DNA from: Cyanophora paradoxa
Taxonomy: Eukaryota; Glaucocystophyceae; Cyanophorales; Cyanophoraceae
NCBI GenBank assembly: GCA_004431415.1
Contig: QPMI01000079.1
Location: forward strand, 82,151-146,150
Length of the DNA stretch: 64,000 bases
Reading direction: 5' to 3'
A program made the translations under genes and the position numbers. Below are positions 48,963-61,575 of the stretch, piece after piece. Below the pieces are notes generated by a model, which was not told where the DNA came from, ran no database searches, and saw nothing but the letters and a program-made list of their open reading frames with translations. Each line of letters starts with the position of its first letter. Position 1 is the stretch's first letter.

Positions 48963-51900
48963 GTCTGGTCGATTTGGCTGGATAAAATAATGGGAAGCGA
49001 TTGGCGAGAAACTGAAGCGTTTAATACTAGCTAGTATGCATCTTGATGCTAGAATAAGGCTCAGTTTCGTGCGGATCCGGTACGAAATTTTCCTAGATGT
49101 ATGGCCATACAAAGGCGACGAGGAAAAGGCCAGTTTCGCGGCGAGCTAGCCGAGCTAGCAGCGCGCCCGGCCGGCGTCTTATTGCTCCAGCGTTCGAGTC
49201 CCGGGAAGGGCAGTTGGGGGAGCGGGGGGGCCTGGGCGGGCCTTGAGCTGCCTTGCGCTGTCGAGGGCTGAAGAGGGGCCGGGGCGCAGCGACCCCCGAG
49301 GCCAACTTCTGCACGGCGAGACATTGGCGCGAAACCAAAAATTTCCCTGCTCTAGATTGCTCTAAACTGCACTTCTGACGTGCTCAGTTTCGCGCCAATC
49401 GTTCGCTGTGCTCCGCTAGAATTTCGGCTGGACATGTATGGCGTCTGGTCGATTTGGCTGGATAAAATAATGGGAAGCGATTGGCGAGAAACTGAAGCGT
49501 TTAATACTAGCTAGTATGCATCTTGATGCTAGAATAAGGCTCAGTTTCGTGCGGATCCGGTACGAAATTTTCCTAGATGTATGGCCATACAAAGGCGACG
49601 AGGAAAAGGCCAGTTTCGCGGCGAGCTAGCCGAGCTAGCAGCGCGCCCGGCCGGCGTCTTATTGCTCCAGCGTTCGAGTCCCGGGAAGGGCAGTTGGGGG
49701 AGCGGGGGGCCTGGGCGGGCCTTGAGCTGCCTTGCGCTGTCGAGGGCTGAAGAGGGGGCCGGGGCGCAGCGACCCCGAGGCCAACTTCTGCACGGCGAGA
49801 CATTGGCGCGAAACCAAAAATTTCCCTGCTCTAGATTGCTCTAAACTGCACTTCTGACGTGCTCAGTTTCGCGCCAATCGTTCGCTGTGCTCCGCTAGAA
49901 TTTCGGCTGGACATGTATGGCGTCTGGTCGATTTGGCTGGATAAAATAATGGGAAGCGATTGGCGAGAAACTGAAGCGTTTAATACTAGCTAGTATGCAT
50001 CTTGATGCTAGAATAAGGCTCAGTTTCGTGCGGATCCGGTACGAAATTTTCCTAGATGTATGGCCATACAAAGGCGACGAGGAAAAGGCCAGTTTCGCGG
50101 CGAGCTAGCCGAGCTAGCAGCGCGCCCGGCCGGCGTCTTATTGCTCCAGCGTTCGAGTCCCGGAAGGGCAGTTGGGGGAGCGGGGGGCCTGGCGGGCCTT
50201 GAGCTGCCTTGCGCTGTCGAGGGCTGAAGAGGGGCCGGGGCGCAGCGACCCCGAGGCCAACTTCTGCACGGCGAGACATTGGCGCGAAACCAAAATTTCC
50301 CTGCTCTAGATTGCTCTAAACTGCACTTCTGACGTGCTCAGTTTCGCGCCAATCGTTCGCTGTGCTCCGCTAGAATTTCGGCTGGACATGTATGGCGTCT
50401 GGTCGATTTGGCTGGATAAAATAATGGGAAGCGATTGGCGAGAAACTGAAGCGTTTAATACTAGCTAGTATGCATCTTGATGCTAGAATAAGGCTCAGTT
50501 TCGTGCGGATCCGGTACGAAATTTTCCTAGATGTATGGCCATACAAAGGCGACGAGGAAAAGGCCAGTTTCGCGGCGAGCTAGCCGAGCTAGCAGCGCGC
50601 CCGGCCGGCGTCTTATTGCTCCAGCGTTCGAGTCCCGGGAAGGGCAGTTGGGGGGAGCGGGGGGCCTGGCGGGCCTTGAGCTGCCTTGCGCTGTCGAGGG
50701 CTGAAGAGGGGGCCGGGGCGCAGCGACCCCGAGGCCAACTTCTGCACGGCGAGACATTGGCGCGAAACCAAAAATTTCCCTGCTCTAGATTGCTCTAAAC
50801 TGCACTTCTGACGTGCTCAGTTTCGCGCCAATCGTTCGCTGTGCTCCGCTAGAATTTCGGCTGGACATGTATGGCGTCTGGTCGATTTGGCTGGATAAAA
50901 TAATGGGAAGCGATTGGCGAGAAACTGAAGCGTTTAATACTAGCTAGTATGCATCTTGATGCTAGAATAAGGCTCAGTTTCGTGCGGATCCGGTACGAAA
51001 TTTTCCTAGATGTATGGCCATACAAAGGCGACGAGGAAAAGGCCAGTTTCGCGGCGAGCTAGCCGAGCTAGCAGCGCGCCCGGCCGGCGTCTTATTGCTC
51101 CAGCGTTCGAGTCCCGGAAGGCAGTTGGGGGAGCGGGGGCCTGGGCGGGCCTTGAGCTGCCTTGCGCTGTCGAGGGCTGAAGAGGGGGCCGGGGCGCAGC
51201 GACCCCGAGGCCAACTTCTGCACGGCGAGACATTGGCGCGAAACCAAAAATTTCCCTGCTCTAGATTGCTCTAAACTGCACTTCTGACGTGCTCAGTTTC
51301 GCGCCAATCGTTCGCTGTGCTCCGCTAGAATTTCGGCTGGACATGTATGGCGTCTGGTCGATTTGGCTGGATAAAATAATGGGAAGCGATTGGCGAGAAA
51401 CTGAAGCGTTTAATACTAGCTAGTATGCATCTTGATGCTAGAATAAGGCTCAGTTTCGTGCGGATCCGGTACGAAATTTTCCTAGATGTATGGCCATACA
51501 AAGGCGACGAGGAAAAGGCCAGTTTCGCGGCGAGCTAGCCGAGCTAGCAGCGCGCCCGGCCGGCGTCTTATTGCTCCAGCGTTCGAGTCCCGGGAAGGGC
51601 AGTTGGGGGAGCGGGGGGCCTGGGCGGGCCTTGAGCTGCCTTGCGCTGTCGAGGGCTGAAGAGGGGCCGGGGCGCAGCGACCCCGAGGCCAACTTCTGCA
51701 CGGCGAGACATTGGCGCGAAACCAAAAATTTCCCTGCTCTAGATTGCTCTAAACTGCACTTCTGACGTGCTCAGTTTCGCGCCAATCGTTCGCTGTGCTC
51801 CGCTAGAATTTCGGCTGGACATGTATGGCGTCTGGTCGATTTGGCTGGATAAAATAATGGGAAGCGATTGGCGAGAAACTGAAGCGTTTAATACTAGCTA

Positions 51901-54900
51901 GTATGCATCTTGATGCTAGAATAAGGCTCAGTTTCGTGCGATCCGGTACGAAATTTTCCTAGATGTATGGCCATACAAAGGCGACGAGGAAAAGGCCAGT
52001 TTCGCGGCGAGCTAGCCGAGCTAGCAGCGCGCCCGGCCGGCGTCTTATTGCTCCAGCGTTCGAGTCCCGGAAGGGCAGTTGGGGGAGCGGGGGGCCTGGG
52101 CGGGCCTTGAGCTGCCTTGCGCTGTCGAGGGCTGAAGAGGGGCCGGGCGCAGCGACCCCCGAGGCCAACTTCTGCACGGCGAGACATTGGCGCGAAACCA
52201 AAAATTTCCCTGCTCTAGATTGCTCTAAACTGCACTTCTGACGTGCTCAGTTTCGCGCCAATCGTTCGCTGTGCTCCGCTAGAATTTCGGCTGGACATGT
52301 ATGGCGTCTGGTCGATTTGGCTGGATAAAATAATGGGAAGCGATTGGCGAGAAACTGAAGCGTTTAATACTAGCTAGTATGCATCTTGATGCTAGAATAA
52401 GGCTCAGTTTCGTGCGGATCCGGTACGAAATTTTCCTAGATGTATGGCCATACAAAGGCGACGAGGAAAAGGCCAGTTTCGCGGCGAGCTAGCCGAGCTA
52501 GCAGCGCGCCCGGCCGGCGTCTTATTGCTCCAGCGTTCGAGTCCCGGGAAGGGCAGTTGGGGGGAGCGGGGGGCCTGGGCGGGCCTTGAGCTGCCTTGCG
52601 CTGTCGAGGGCTGAAGAGGGGGCCGGGGCGCAGCGACCCCCGAGGCCAACTTCTGCACGGCGAGACATTGGCGCGAAACCAAAAATTTCCCTGCTCTAGA
52701 TTGCTCTAAACTGCACTTCTGACGTGCTCAGTTTCGCGCCAATCGTTCGCTGTGCTCCGCTAGAATTTCGGCTGGACATGTATGGCGTCTGGTCGATTTG
52801 GCTGGATAAAATAATGGGAAGCGATTGGCGAGAAACTGAAGCGTTTAATACTAGCTAGTATGCATCTTGATGCTAGAATAAGGCTCAGTTTCGTGCGGAT
52901 CCGGTACGAAATTTTCCTAGATGTATGGCCATACAAAGGCGACGAGGAAAAGGCCAGTTTCGCGGCGAGCTAGCCGAGCTAGCAGCGCGCCCGGCCGGCG
53001 TCTTATTGCTCCAGCGTTCGAGTCCCGGGAAGGGCAGTTGGGGGAGCGGGGGGCCTGGGCGGGCCTTGAGCTGCCTTGCGCTGTCGAGGGCTGAAGAGGG
53101 GGCCGGGCGCAGCGACCCCCGAGGCCAACTTCTGCACGGCGAGACATTGGCGCGAAACCAAAAATTTCCCTGCTCTAGATTGCTCTAAACTGCACTTCTG
53201 ACGTGCTCAGTTTCGCGCCAATCGTTCGCTGTGCTCCGCTAGAATTTCGGCTGGACATGTATGGCGTCTGGTCGATTTGGCTGGATAAAATAATGGGAAG
53301 CGATTGGCGAGAAACTGAAGCGTTTAATACTAGCTAGTATGCATCTTGATGCTAGAATAAGGCTCAGTTTCGTGCGGATCCGGTACGAAATTTTCCTAGA
53401 TGTATGGCCATACAAAGGCGACGAGGAAAAGGCCAGTTTCGCGGCGAGCTAGCCGAGCTAGCAGCGCGCCCGGCCGGCGTCTTATTGCTCCAGCGTTCGA
53501 GTCCCGGGAAGGGCAGTTGGGGGAGCGGGGGGCCTGGGCGGGCCTTGAGCTGCCTTGCGCTGTCGAGGGCTGAAGAGGGGGCCGGGGCGCAGCGACCCCG
53601 AGGCCAACTTCTGCACGGCGAGACATTGGCGCGAAACCAAAAATTTCCCTGCTCTAGATTGCTCTAAACTGCACTTCTGACGTGCTCAGTTTCGCGCCAA
53701 TCGTTCGCTGTGCTCCGCTAGAATTTCGGCTGGACATGTATGGCGTCTGGTCGATTTGGCTGGATAAAATAATGGGAAGCGATTGGCGAGAAACTGAAGC
53801 GTTTAATACTAGCTAGTATGCATCTTGATGCTAGAATAAGGCTCAGTTTCGTGCGGATCCGGTACGAAATTTTCCTAGATGTATGGCCATACAAAGGCGA
53901 CGAGGAAAAGGCCAGTTTCGCGGCGAGCTAGCCGAGCTAGCAGCGCGCCCGGCCGGCGTCTTATTGCTCCAGCGTTCGAGTCCCGGGAAGGCAGTTGGGG
54001 GGAGCGGGGGGCCTGGGCGGGCCTTGAGCTGCCTTGCGCTGTCGAGGGCTGAAGAGGGGCCGGGGCGCAGCGACCCCCGAGGCCAACTTCTGCACGGCGA
54101 GACATTGGCGCGAAACCAAAAATTTCCCTGCTCTAGATTGCTCTAAACTGCACTTCTGACGTGCTCAGTTTCGCGCCAATCGTTCGCTGTGCTCCGCTAG
54201 AATTTCGGCTGGACATGTATGGCGTCTGGTCGATTTGGCTGGATAAAATAATGGGAAGCGATTGGCGAGAAACTGAAGCGTTTAATACTAGCTAGTATGC
54301 ATCTTGATGCTAGAATAAGGCTCAGTTTCGTGCGGATCCGGTACGAAATTTTCCTAGATGTATGGCCATACAAAGGCGACGAGGAAAAGGCCAGTTTCGC
54401 GGCGAGCTAGCCGAGCTAGCAGCGCGCCCGGCCGGCGTCTTATTGCTCCAGCGTTCGAGTCCCGGGAAGGGCAGTTGGGGGGAGCGGGGGGCCTGGGCGG
54501 GCCTTGAGCTGCCTTGCGCTGTCGAGGGCTGAAGAGGGGGCCGGGGCGCAGCGACCCCCGAGGCCAACTTCTGCACGGCGAGACATTGGCGCGAAACCAA
54601 AAATTTCCCTGCTCTAGATTGCTCTAAACTGCACTTCTGACGTGCTCAGTTTCGCGCCAATCGTTCGCTGTGCTCCGCTAGAATTTCGGCTGGACATGTA
54701 TGGCGTCTGGTCGATTTGGCTGGATAAAATAATGGGAAGCGATTGGCGAGAAACTGAAGCGTTTAATACTAGCTAGTATGCATCTTGATGCTAGAATAAG
54801 GCTCAGTTTCGTGCGGATCCGGTACGAAATTTTCCTAGATGTATGGCCATACAAAGGCGACGAGGAAAAGGCCAGTTTCGCGGCGAGCTAGCCGAGCTAG

Positions 54901-57900
54901 CAGCGCGCCCGGCCGGCGTCTTATTGCTCCAGCGTTCGAGTCCCGGGAAGGGCAGTTGGGGGAGCGGGGGGCCTGGGCGGGCCTTGAGCTGCCTTGCGCT
55001 GTCGAGGGCTGAAGAGGGGGCCGGGGCGCAGCGACCCCCGAGGCCAACTTCTGCACGGCGAGACATTGGCGCGAAACCAAAAATTTCCCTGCTCTAGATT
55101 GCTCTAAACTGCACTTCTGACGTGCTCAGTTTCGCGCCAATCGTTCGCTGTGCTCCGCTAGAATTTCGGCTGGACATGTATGGCGTCTGGTCGATTTGGC
55201 TGGATAAAATAATGGGAAGCGATTGGCGAGAAACTGAAGCGTTTAATACTAGCTAGTATGCATCTTGATGCTAGAATAAGGCTCAGTTTCGTGCGGATCC
55301 GGTACGAAATTTTCCTAGATGTATGGCCATACAAAGGCGACGAGGAAAAGGCCAGTTTCGCGGCGAGCTAGCCGAGCTAGCAGCGCGCCCGGCCGGCGTC
55401 TTATTGCTCCAGCGTTCGAGTCCCGGGAAGGGCAGTTGGGGGGAGCGGGGGGCCTGGGCGGGCCTTGAGCTGCCTTGCGCTGTCGAGGGCTGAAGAGGGG
55501 GCCGGGGCGCAGCGACCCCCGAGGCCAACTTCTGCACGGCGAGACATTGGCGCGAAACCAAAAATTTCCCTGCTCTAGATTGCTCTAAACTGCACTTCTG
55601 ACGTGCTCAGTTTCGCGCCAATCGTTCGCTGTGCTCCGCTAGAATTTCGGCTGGACATGTATGGCGTCTGGTCGATTTGGCTGGATAAAATAATGGGAAG
55701 CGATTGGCGAGAAACTGAAGCGTTTAATACTAGCTAGTATGCATCTTGATGCTAGAATAAGGCTCAGTTTCGTGCGGATCCGGTACGAAATTTTCCTAGA
55801 TGTATGGCCATACAAAGGCGACGAGGAAAAGGCCAGTTTCGCGGCGAGCTAGCCGAGCTAGCAGCGCGCCCGGCCGGCGTCTTATTGCTCCAGCGTTCGA
55901 GTCCCGGGAAGGGCAGTTGGGGGGAGCGGGGGGGCCTGGGCGGGCCTTGAGCTGCCTTGCGCTGTCGAGGGCTGAAGAGGGGGCCGGGGCGCAGCGACCC
56001 CCGAGGCCAACTTCTGCACGGCGAGACATTGGCGCGAAACCAAAAATTTCCCTGCTCTAGATTGCTCTAAACTGCACTTCTGACGTGCTCAGTTTCGCGC
56101 CAATCGTTCGCTGTGCTCCGCTAGAATTTCGGCTGGACATGTATGGCGTCTGGTCGATTTGGCTGGATAAAATAATGGGAAGCGATTGGCGAGAAACTGA
56201 AGCGTTTAATACTAGCTAGTATGCATCTTGATGCTAGAATAAGGCTCAGTTTCGTGCGGATCCGGTACGAAATTTTCCTAGATGTATGGCCATACAAAGG
56301 CGACGAGGAAAAGGCCAGTTTCGCGGCGAGCTAGCCGAGCTAGCAGCGCGCCCGGCCGGCGTCTTATTGCTCCAGCGTTCGAGTCCCGGGAAGGGCAGTT
56401 GGGGGAGCGGGGGGCCTGGGCGGGCCTTGAGCTGCCTTGCGCTGTCGAGGGCTGAAGAGGGGGCCGGGGCGCAGCGACCCCCGAGGCCAACTTCTGCACG
56501 GCGAGACATTGGCGCGAAACCAAAAATTTCCCTGCTCTAGATTGCTCTAAACTGCACTTCTGACGTGCTCAGTTTCGCGCCAATCGTTCGCTGTGCTCCG
56601 CTAGAATTTCGGCTGGACATGTATGGCGTCTGGTCGATTTGGCTGGATAAAATAATGGGAAGCGATTGGCGAGAAACTGAAGCGTTTAATACTAGCTAGT
56701 ATGCATCTTGATGCTAGAATAAGGCTCAGTTTCGTGCGGATCCGGTACGAAATTTTCCTAGATGTATGGCCATACAAAGGCGACGAGGAAAAGGCCAGTT
56801 TCGCGGCGAGCTAGCCGAGCTAGCAGCGCGCCCGGCCGGCGTCTTATTGCTCCAGCGTTCGAGTCCCGGGAAGGGCAGTTGGGGGAGCGGGGGGCCTGGG
56901 CGGGCCTTGAGCTGCCTTGCGCTGTCGAGGGCTGAAGAGGGGCCGGGGCGCAGCGACCCCCGAGGCCAACTTCTGCACGGCGAGACATTGGCGCGAAACC
57001 AAAAATTTCCCTGCTCTAGATTGCTCTAAACTGCACTTCTGACGTGCTCAGTTTCGCGCCAATCGTTCGCTGTGCTCCGCTAGAATTTCGGCTGGACATG
57101 TATGGCGTCTGGTCGATTTGGCTGGATAAAATAATGGGAAGCGATTGGCGAGAAACTGAAGCGTTTAATACTAGCTAGTATGCATCTTGATGCTAGAATA
57201 AGGCTCAGTTTCGTGCGGATCCGGTACGAAATTTTCCTAGATGTATGGCCATACAAAGGCGACGAGGAAAAGGCCAGTTTCGCGGCGAGCTAGCCGAGCT
57301 AGCAGCGCGCCCGGCCGGCGTCTTATTGCTCCAGCGTTCGAGTCCCGGGAAGGGCAGTTGGGGGAGCGGGGGGCCTGGGCGGGCCTTGAGCTGCCTTGCG
57401 CTGTCGAGGGCTGAAGAGGGGGCCGGGGCGCAGCGACCCCCGAGGCCAACTTCTGCACGGCGAGACATTGGCGCGAAACCAAAAATTTCCCTGCTCTAGA
57501 TTGCTCTAAACTGCACTTCTGACGTGCTCAGTTTCGCGCCAATCGTTCGCTGTGCTCCGCTAGAATTTCGGCTGGACATGTATGGCGTCTGGTCGATTTG
57601 GCTGGATAAAATAATGGGAAGCGATTGGCGAGAAACTGAAGCGTTTAATACTAGCTAGTATGCATCTTGATGCTAGAATAAGGCTCAGTTTCGTGCGGAT
57701 CCGGTACGAAATTTTCCTAGATGTATGGCCATACAAAGGCGACGAGGAAAAGGCCAGTTTCGCGGCGAGCTAGCCGAGCTAGCAGCGCGCCCGGCCGGCG
57801 TCTTATTGCTCCAGCGTTCGAGTCCCGGGAAGGGCAGTTGGGGGAGCGGGGGGCCTGGGCGGGCCTTGAGCTGCCTTGCGCTGTCGAGGGCTGAAGAGGG

Positions 57901-59971
57901 GCCGGGGCGCAGCGACCCCCGAGGCCAACTTCTGCACGGCGAGACATTGGCGCGAAACCAAAAATTTCCCTGCTCTAGATTGCTCTAAACTGCACTTCTG
58001 ACGTGCTCAGTTTCGCGCCAATCGTTCGCTGTGCTCCGCTAGAATTTCGGCTGGACATGTATGGCGTCTGGTCGATTTGGCTGGATAAAATAATGGGAAG
58101 CGATTGGCGAGAAACTGAAGCGTTTAATACTAGCTAGTATGCATCTTGATGCTAGAATAAGGCTCAGTTTCGTGCGGATCCGGTACGAAATTTTCCTAGA
58201 TGTATGGCCATACAAAGGCGACGAGGAAAAGGCCAGTTTCGCGGCGAGCTAGCCGAGCTAGCAGCGCGCCCGGCCGGCGTCTTATTGCTCCAGCGTTCGA
58301 GTCCCGGGAAGGGCAGTTGGGGGAGCGGGGGCCTGGGCGGGCCTTGAGCTGCCTTGCGCTGTCGAGGGCTGAAGAGGGGCCGGGGCGCAGCGACCCCCGA
58401 GGCCAACTTCTGCACGGCGAGACATTGGCGCGAAACCAAAAATTTCCCTGCTCTAGATTGCTCTAAACTGCACTTCTGACGTGCTCAGTTTCGCGCCAAT
58501 CGTTCGCTGTGCTCCGCTAGAATTTCGGCTGGACATGTATGGCGTCTGGTCGATTTGGCTGGATAAAATAATGGGAAGCGATTGGCGAGAAACTGAAGCG
58601 TTTAATACTAGCTAGTATGCATCTTGATGCTAGAATAAGGCTCAGTTTCGTGCGGATCCGGTACGAAATTTTCCTAGATGTATGGCCATACAAAGGCGAC
58701 GAGGAAAAGGCCAGTTTCGCGGCGAGCTAGCCGAGCTAGCAGCGCGCCCGGCCGGCGTCTTATTGCTCCAGCGTTCGAGTCCCGGGAAGGGCAGTTGGGG
58801 GGAGCGGGGGGCCTGGGCGGGCCTTGAGCTGCCTTGCGCTGTCGAGGGCTGAAGAGGGGCCGGGCGCAGCGACCCCCGAGGCCAACTTCTGCACGGCGAG
58901 ACATTGGCGCGAAACCAAAAATTTCCCTGCTCTAGATTGCTCTAAACTGCACTTCTGACGTGCTCAGTTTCGCGCCAATCGTTCGCTGTGCTCCGCTAGA
59001 ATTTCGGCTGGACATGTATGCGTCTGTCGATTTGGCTGGATAAAATAATGGGAAGCGATTGGCGAGAAACTGAAGCGTTTAATACTAGCTAGTATGCATC
59101 TTGATGCTAGAATAAGGCTCAGTTTCGTGCGGATCCGGTACGAAATTTTCCTAGATGTATGGCCATACAAAGGCGACGAGGAAAGGCCAGTTTCGCGGCG
59201 AGCTAGCCGAGCTAGCAGCGCGCCCGGCCGGCGTCTTATTGCTCCAGCGTTCGAGTCCCGGGAAGGGCAGTTGGGGGAGCGGGGGGCCTGGCGGGCCTTG
59301 AGCTGCCTTGCGCTGTCGAGGCTGAAGAGGGGGCCGGGGCGCAGCGACCCCGAGGCCAACTTCTGCACGGCGAGACATTGGCGCGAAACCAAAATTTCCC
59401 TGCTCTAGATTGCTCTAAACTGCACTTCTGACGTGCTCAGTTTCGCGCCAATCGTTCGCTGTGCTCCGCTAGAATTTCGGCTGGACATGTATGGCGTCTG
59501 TCGATTTGGCTGGATAAAATAATGGGAAGCGATTGGCGAGAAACTGAAGCGTTTAATACTAGCTAGTATGCATCTTGATGCTAGAATAAGGCTCAGTTTC
59601 GTGCGGATCCGGTACGAAATTTTCCTAGATGTATGGCCATACAAAGGCGACGAGGAAAAGGCCAGTTTCGCGGCGAGCTAGCCGAGCTAGCAGCGCGCCC
59701 GGCCGGCGTCTTATTGCTCCAGCGTTCGAGTCCCGGAAGGGCAGTTGGGGGAGCGGGGGGCCTGGGCGGGCTTGAGCTGCCTTGCGCTGTCGAGGGCTGA
59801 AGAGGGGCCGGGGCGCAGCGACCCCCGAGGCCAACTTCTGCACGGCGAGACATTGGCGCGAAACCAAAAATTTCCCTGCTCTAGATTGCTCTAAACTGCA
59901 CTTCTGACGTGCTCAGTTTCGCGCCAATCGTTCGCTGTGCTCCGCTAGAATTTCGGCTGGACATGTATGGC
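48963..59971. repeat. Satellite array: 23 tandem units of about 479 bp
   Basis: The unit begins GTCTGGTCGATTTGGCTGG and ends GGACATGTATGGC. The landmark GATGTATGGCCATAC occurs 23 times, from about 49095 to about 59627, at spacings of 474-481 bp. Array ends coincide with unit ends (48963 left, 59971 right), so 11009 bp / 23 = 478.7. Copies are near-identical; most differences are 1-2 bases in G-runs of the GGGGGAGCGGGGGGCCTGGG stretch and in the GACCCCCGAGG run, with a few other single-base losses in the last three units. Each unit contains palindromes ATACTAGCTAGTAT, GCATCTTGATGC and GTATGGCCATAC, an inverted pair ATTGGCGCGAAAC / GTTTCGCGCCAAT about 51 nt apart, and tRNA-promoter-like words. 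Open frames of 75-92 codons on both strands change frame between copies. Confidence 0.95.
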
Positions 59972-61575
59972 GTTTTTGGTGAATTACGGCCACAGCCTCT
60001 AGTCTACTCCAGCACTGTGGGGCCACTGGGGCGTATACAGGCAAGGTGGGGCATGATCGAACGAATAATGTGGAATCATGAATTGTCGGATGGTCGGTCT
60101 GACTCTGTACGGTCATCATCAATGCTTCATGTCCTCGAATTCTTCATTTCGACAAATCACGATCACGCTCAGCGTACTTAGCCTGCACGTGCCAGTGGTG
60201 CCACGGTGCAGTGGGTGCACCGTGCACGCCGGCGCGCGCCCCGCCCGGCCCCCGCGCGGGCCGCGCCGCGCGCGCGGCGCCGCGCCGGGCCCCGGCCCCC
60301 GGGCCCGCAGCGGCGGGCCACGCGTACGGCCGGCGGCCGCGGGCCCGCGGCCTTTCATGAGTTAGCCTGCAACCGTTGAACATGAACCGTTGAACTTATA
60401 ATTAGCCTAGTAGCTGCAAGTTACTTAAGTTATATTAAGTTATATCATAGTATAATTACTGCAAGGCTGGAGGGCCAGTGGAGGGCCACTACTAGCCCAC
60501 TAGTACAGTAGTAGTACTGGAGGCTGCAAGCCTGCAACTGCAAGCTTAATTTAAGTTGCCTGCAAGTTGGCTGCAACTGCAGCTGCCTGCAAATTAGGCT
60601 GCAATTAAGCCCCGCAGCTGGCAACTTGTGGGCCGCCAAGTTGTGGCAAGCAGTGATGCTAAACTTTTCACTTTCCAAACTTTCAACTTGAAAATTTTCA
60701 TGTAAACAAGCCCACACTCACGTGTGGTAAGCCCTGCCAATGCATGCCTGCTATCTCAGCCTCCCTGTCTCAGAGAGTCTGTCTTAGCGTCAATAGGCTA
60801 AGTGGGCAGCGCTCGGTAGGCGTAGACCTGGCCCTGCACCGTAGGCTGCACGCCGCTCCGGATCCGCCGCCTCTGTGCCGCAGTGCCCGGCGGCCTAGCC
60901 TGCGGGTCCGCCTCGCCGAGCGTTCCGATCCTCTGCTCCGCCATGGCCCGCCCGCAAGCATCCGGCCGCGAGCTGCACCCTCCGCCCTGAGAGCCTCGCC
61001 GCCGCCCTTGGGCCTCCGCTCCGTCCGCCAAGCCGTTGAGCCACGTCGCCAGGCCGCCGCGCTCCGAGGCTGCGCCCCACCCGGCGCGCCATGGCGCCCG
61101 GCGGCTGCCCCGAGCGCCTCCGCTCCGTCCGGCGAGCCGCGCCGCCGTCCCTGGCGCCTCCTCACCATCCACCAAGTCATGCCGCCAGGCCGCTGAGCTC
61201 CGAGGCTGAGCTCCGCCCGGCGAGCCAGGGCGCCGCCCGGCGGCGGCTCGCGGCTCGCGCTGTCCCGCTCCAGGCCGTTGCAGCTCCTCGCCGCGCCTCT
61301 ACATGTACATGTACACCGTTGAGCCGTGGGTTCTTAAGCTTGCGTGTGCGAAAGGTTGGGCTTTTTCGAAGCCCCCCCGGGCCGCCGCTCGCCGCCATAT
61401 ATTGGTCGGTGGAGCTTGAGCTCGAGGTGAGATCTAGAGGGGGAAAACAAATAGCTCGAGCTCGAGGCGAGACTCGAGCTCGAGGGGAGATCGATTGCGA
61501 GCTCGAGGTGAGAACTAGAGGGAAATATACATATATATACCTTTCCCTCCTAGATCTCACCTCGAGCTCGAGCTC
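59972..61575. other. Flanking DNA with low-complexity word repeats
   Basis: 60225-60355 is extreme GC (CGCGCGCGCCCCGCCCGG-type). 60375-60660 repeats CTGCAAGTT/GCCTGCAACTGCA words. 60780-61280 is GC-rich with repeated GCGCCTCCGCTCCGTCCG/GCCGCC words and open frames on several strands. 61400-61575 repeats GAGCTCGAGGTGAGATCTAG. No supported gene. Confidence 0.45.

Noticed and set aside
49141-49215. A functional tRNA-Lys-like gene in each satellite unit (A box, TCTTA at the anticodon-loop position, B box).
   Set aside because: Acceptor, anticodon and T stems do not pair. Only the promoter-like words survive, so it is kept as a finding and not annotated as tRNA.
49330-49355. An Sm-site-like AAATTTTTGG on the minus strand of the satellite, suggesting snRNA or spliced-leader genes.
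   Set aside because: None of the conserved U1, U2, U4, U5, U6 or dinoflagellate spliced-leader sequences could be found in the unit. A single short U-run is not enough.
49061-59867. Recurrent 75-92-codon frames on both strands of the satellite units (MSRRAEVGLG..., MAIQRRRGKGQF...).
   Set aside because: The frame changes between copies through indels in G/C runs, both strands are open in the same stretch, and no motif is seen. A noncoding satellite explains them.
60744-61196. 150-codon frame in GC-rich DNA.
   Set aside because: Arg/Pro/Ala-rich, overlapped by open frames on the other strand, with internal word repeats. Composition alone explains it.
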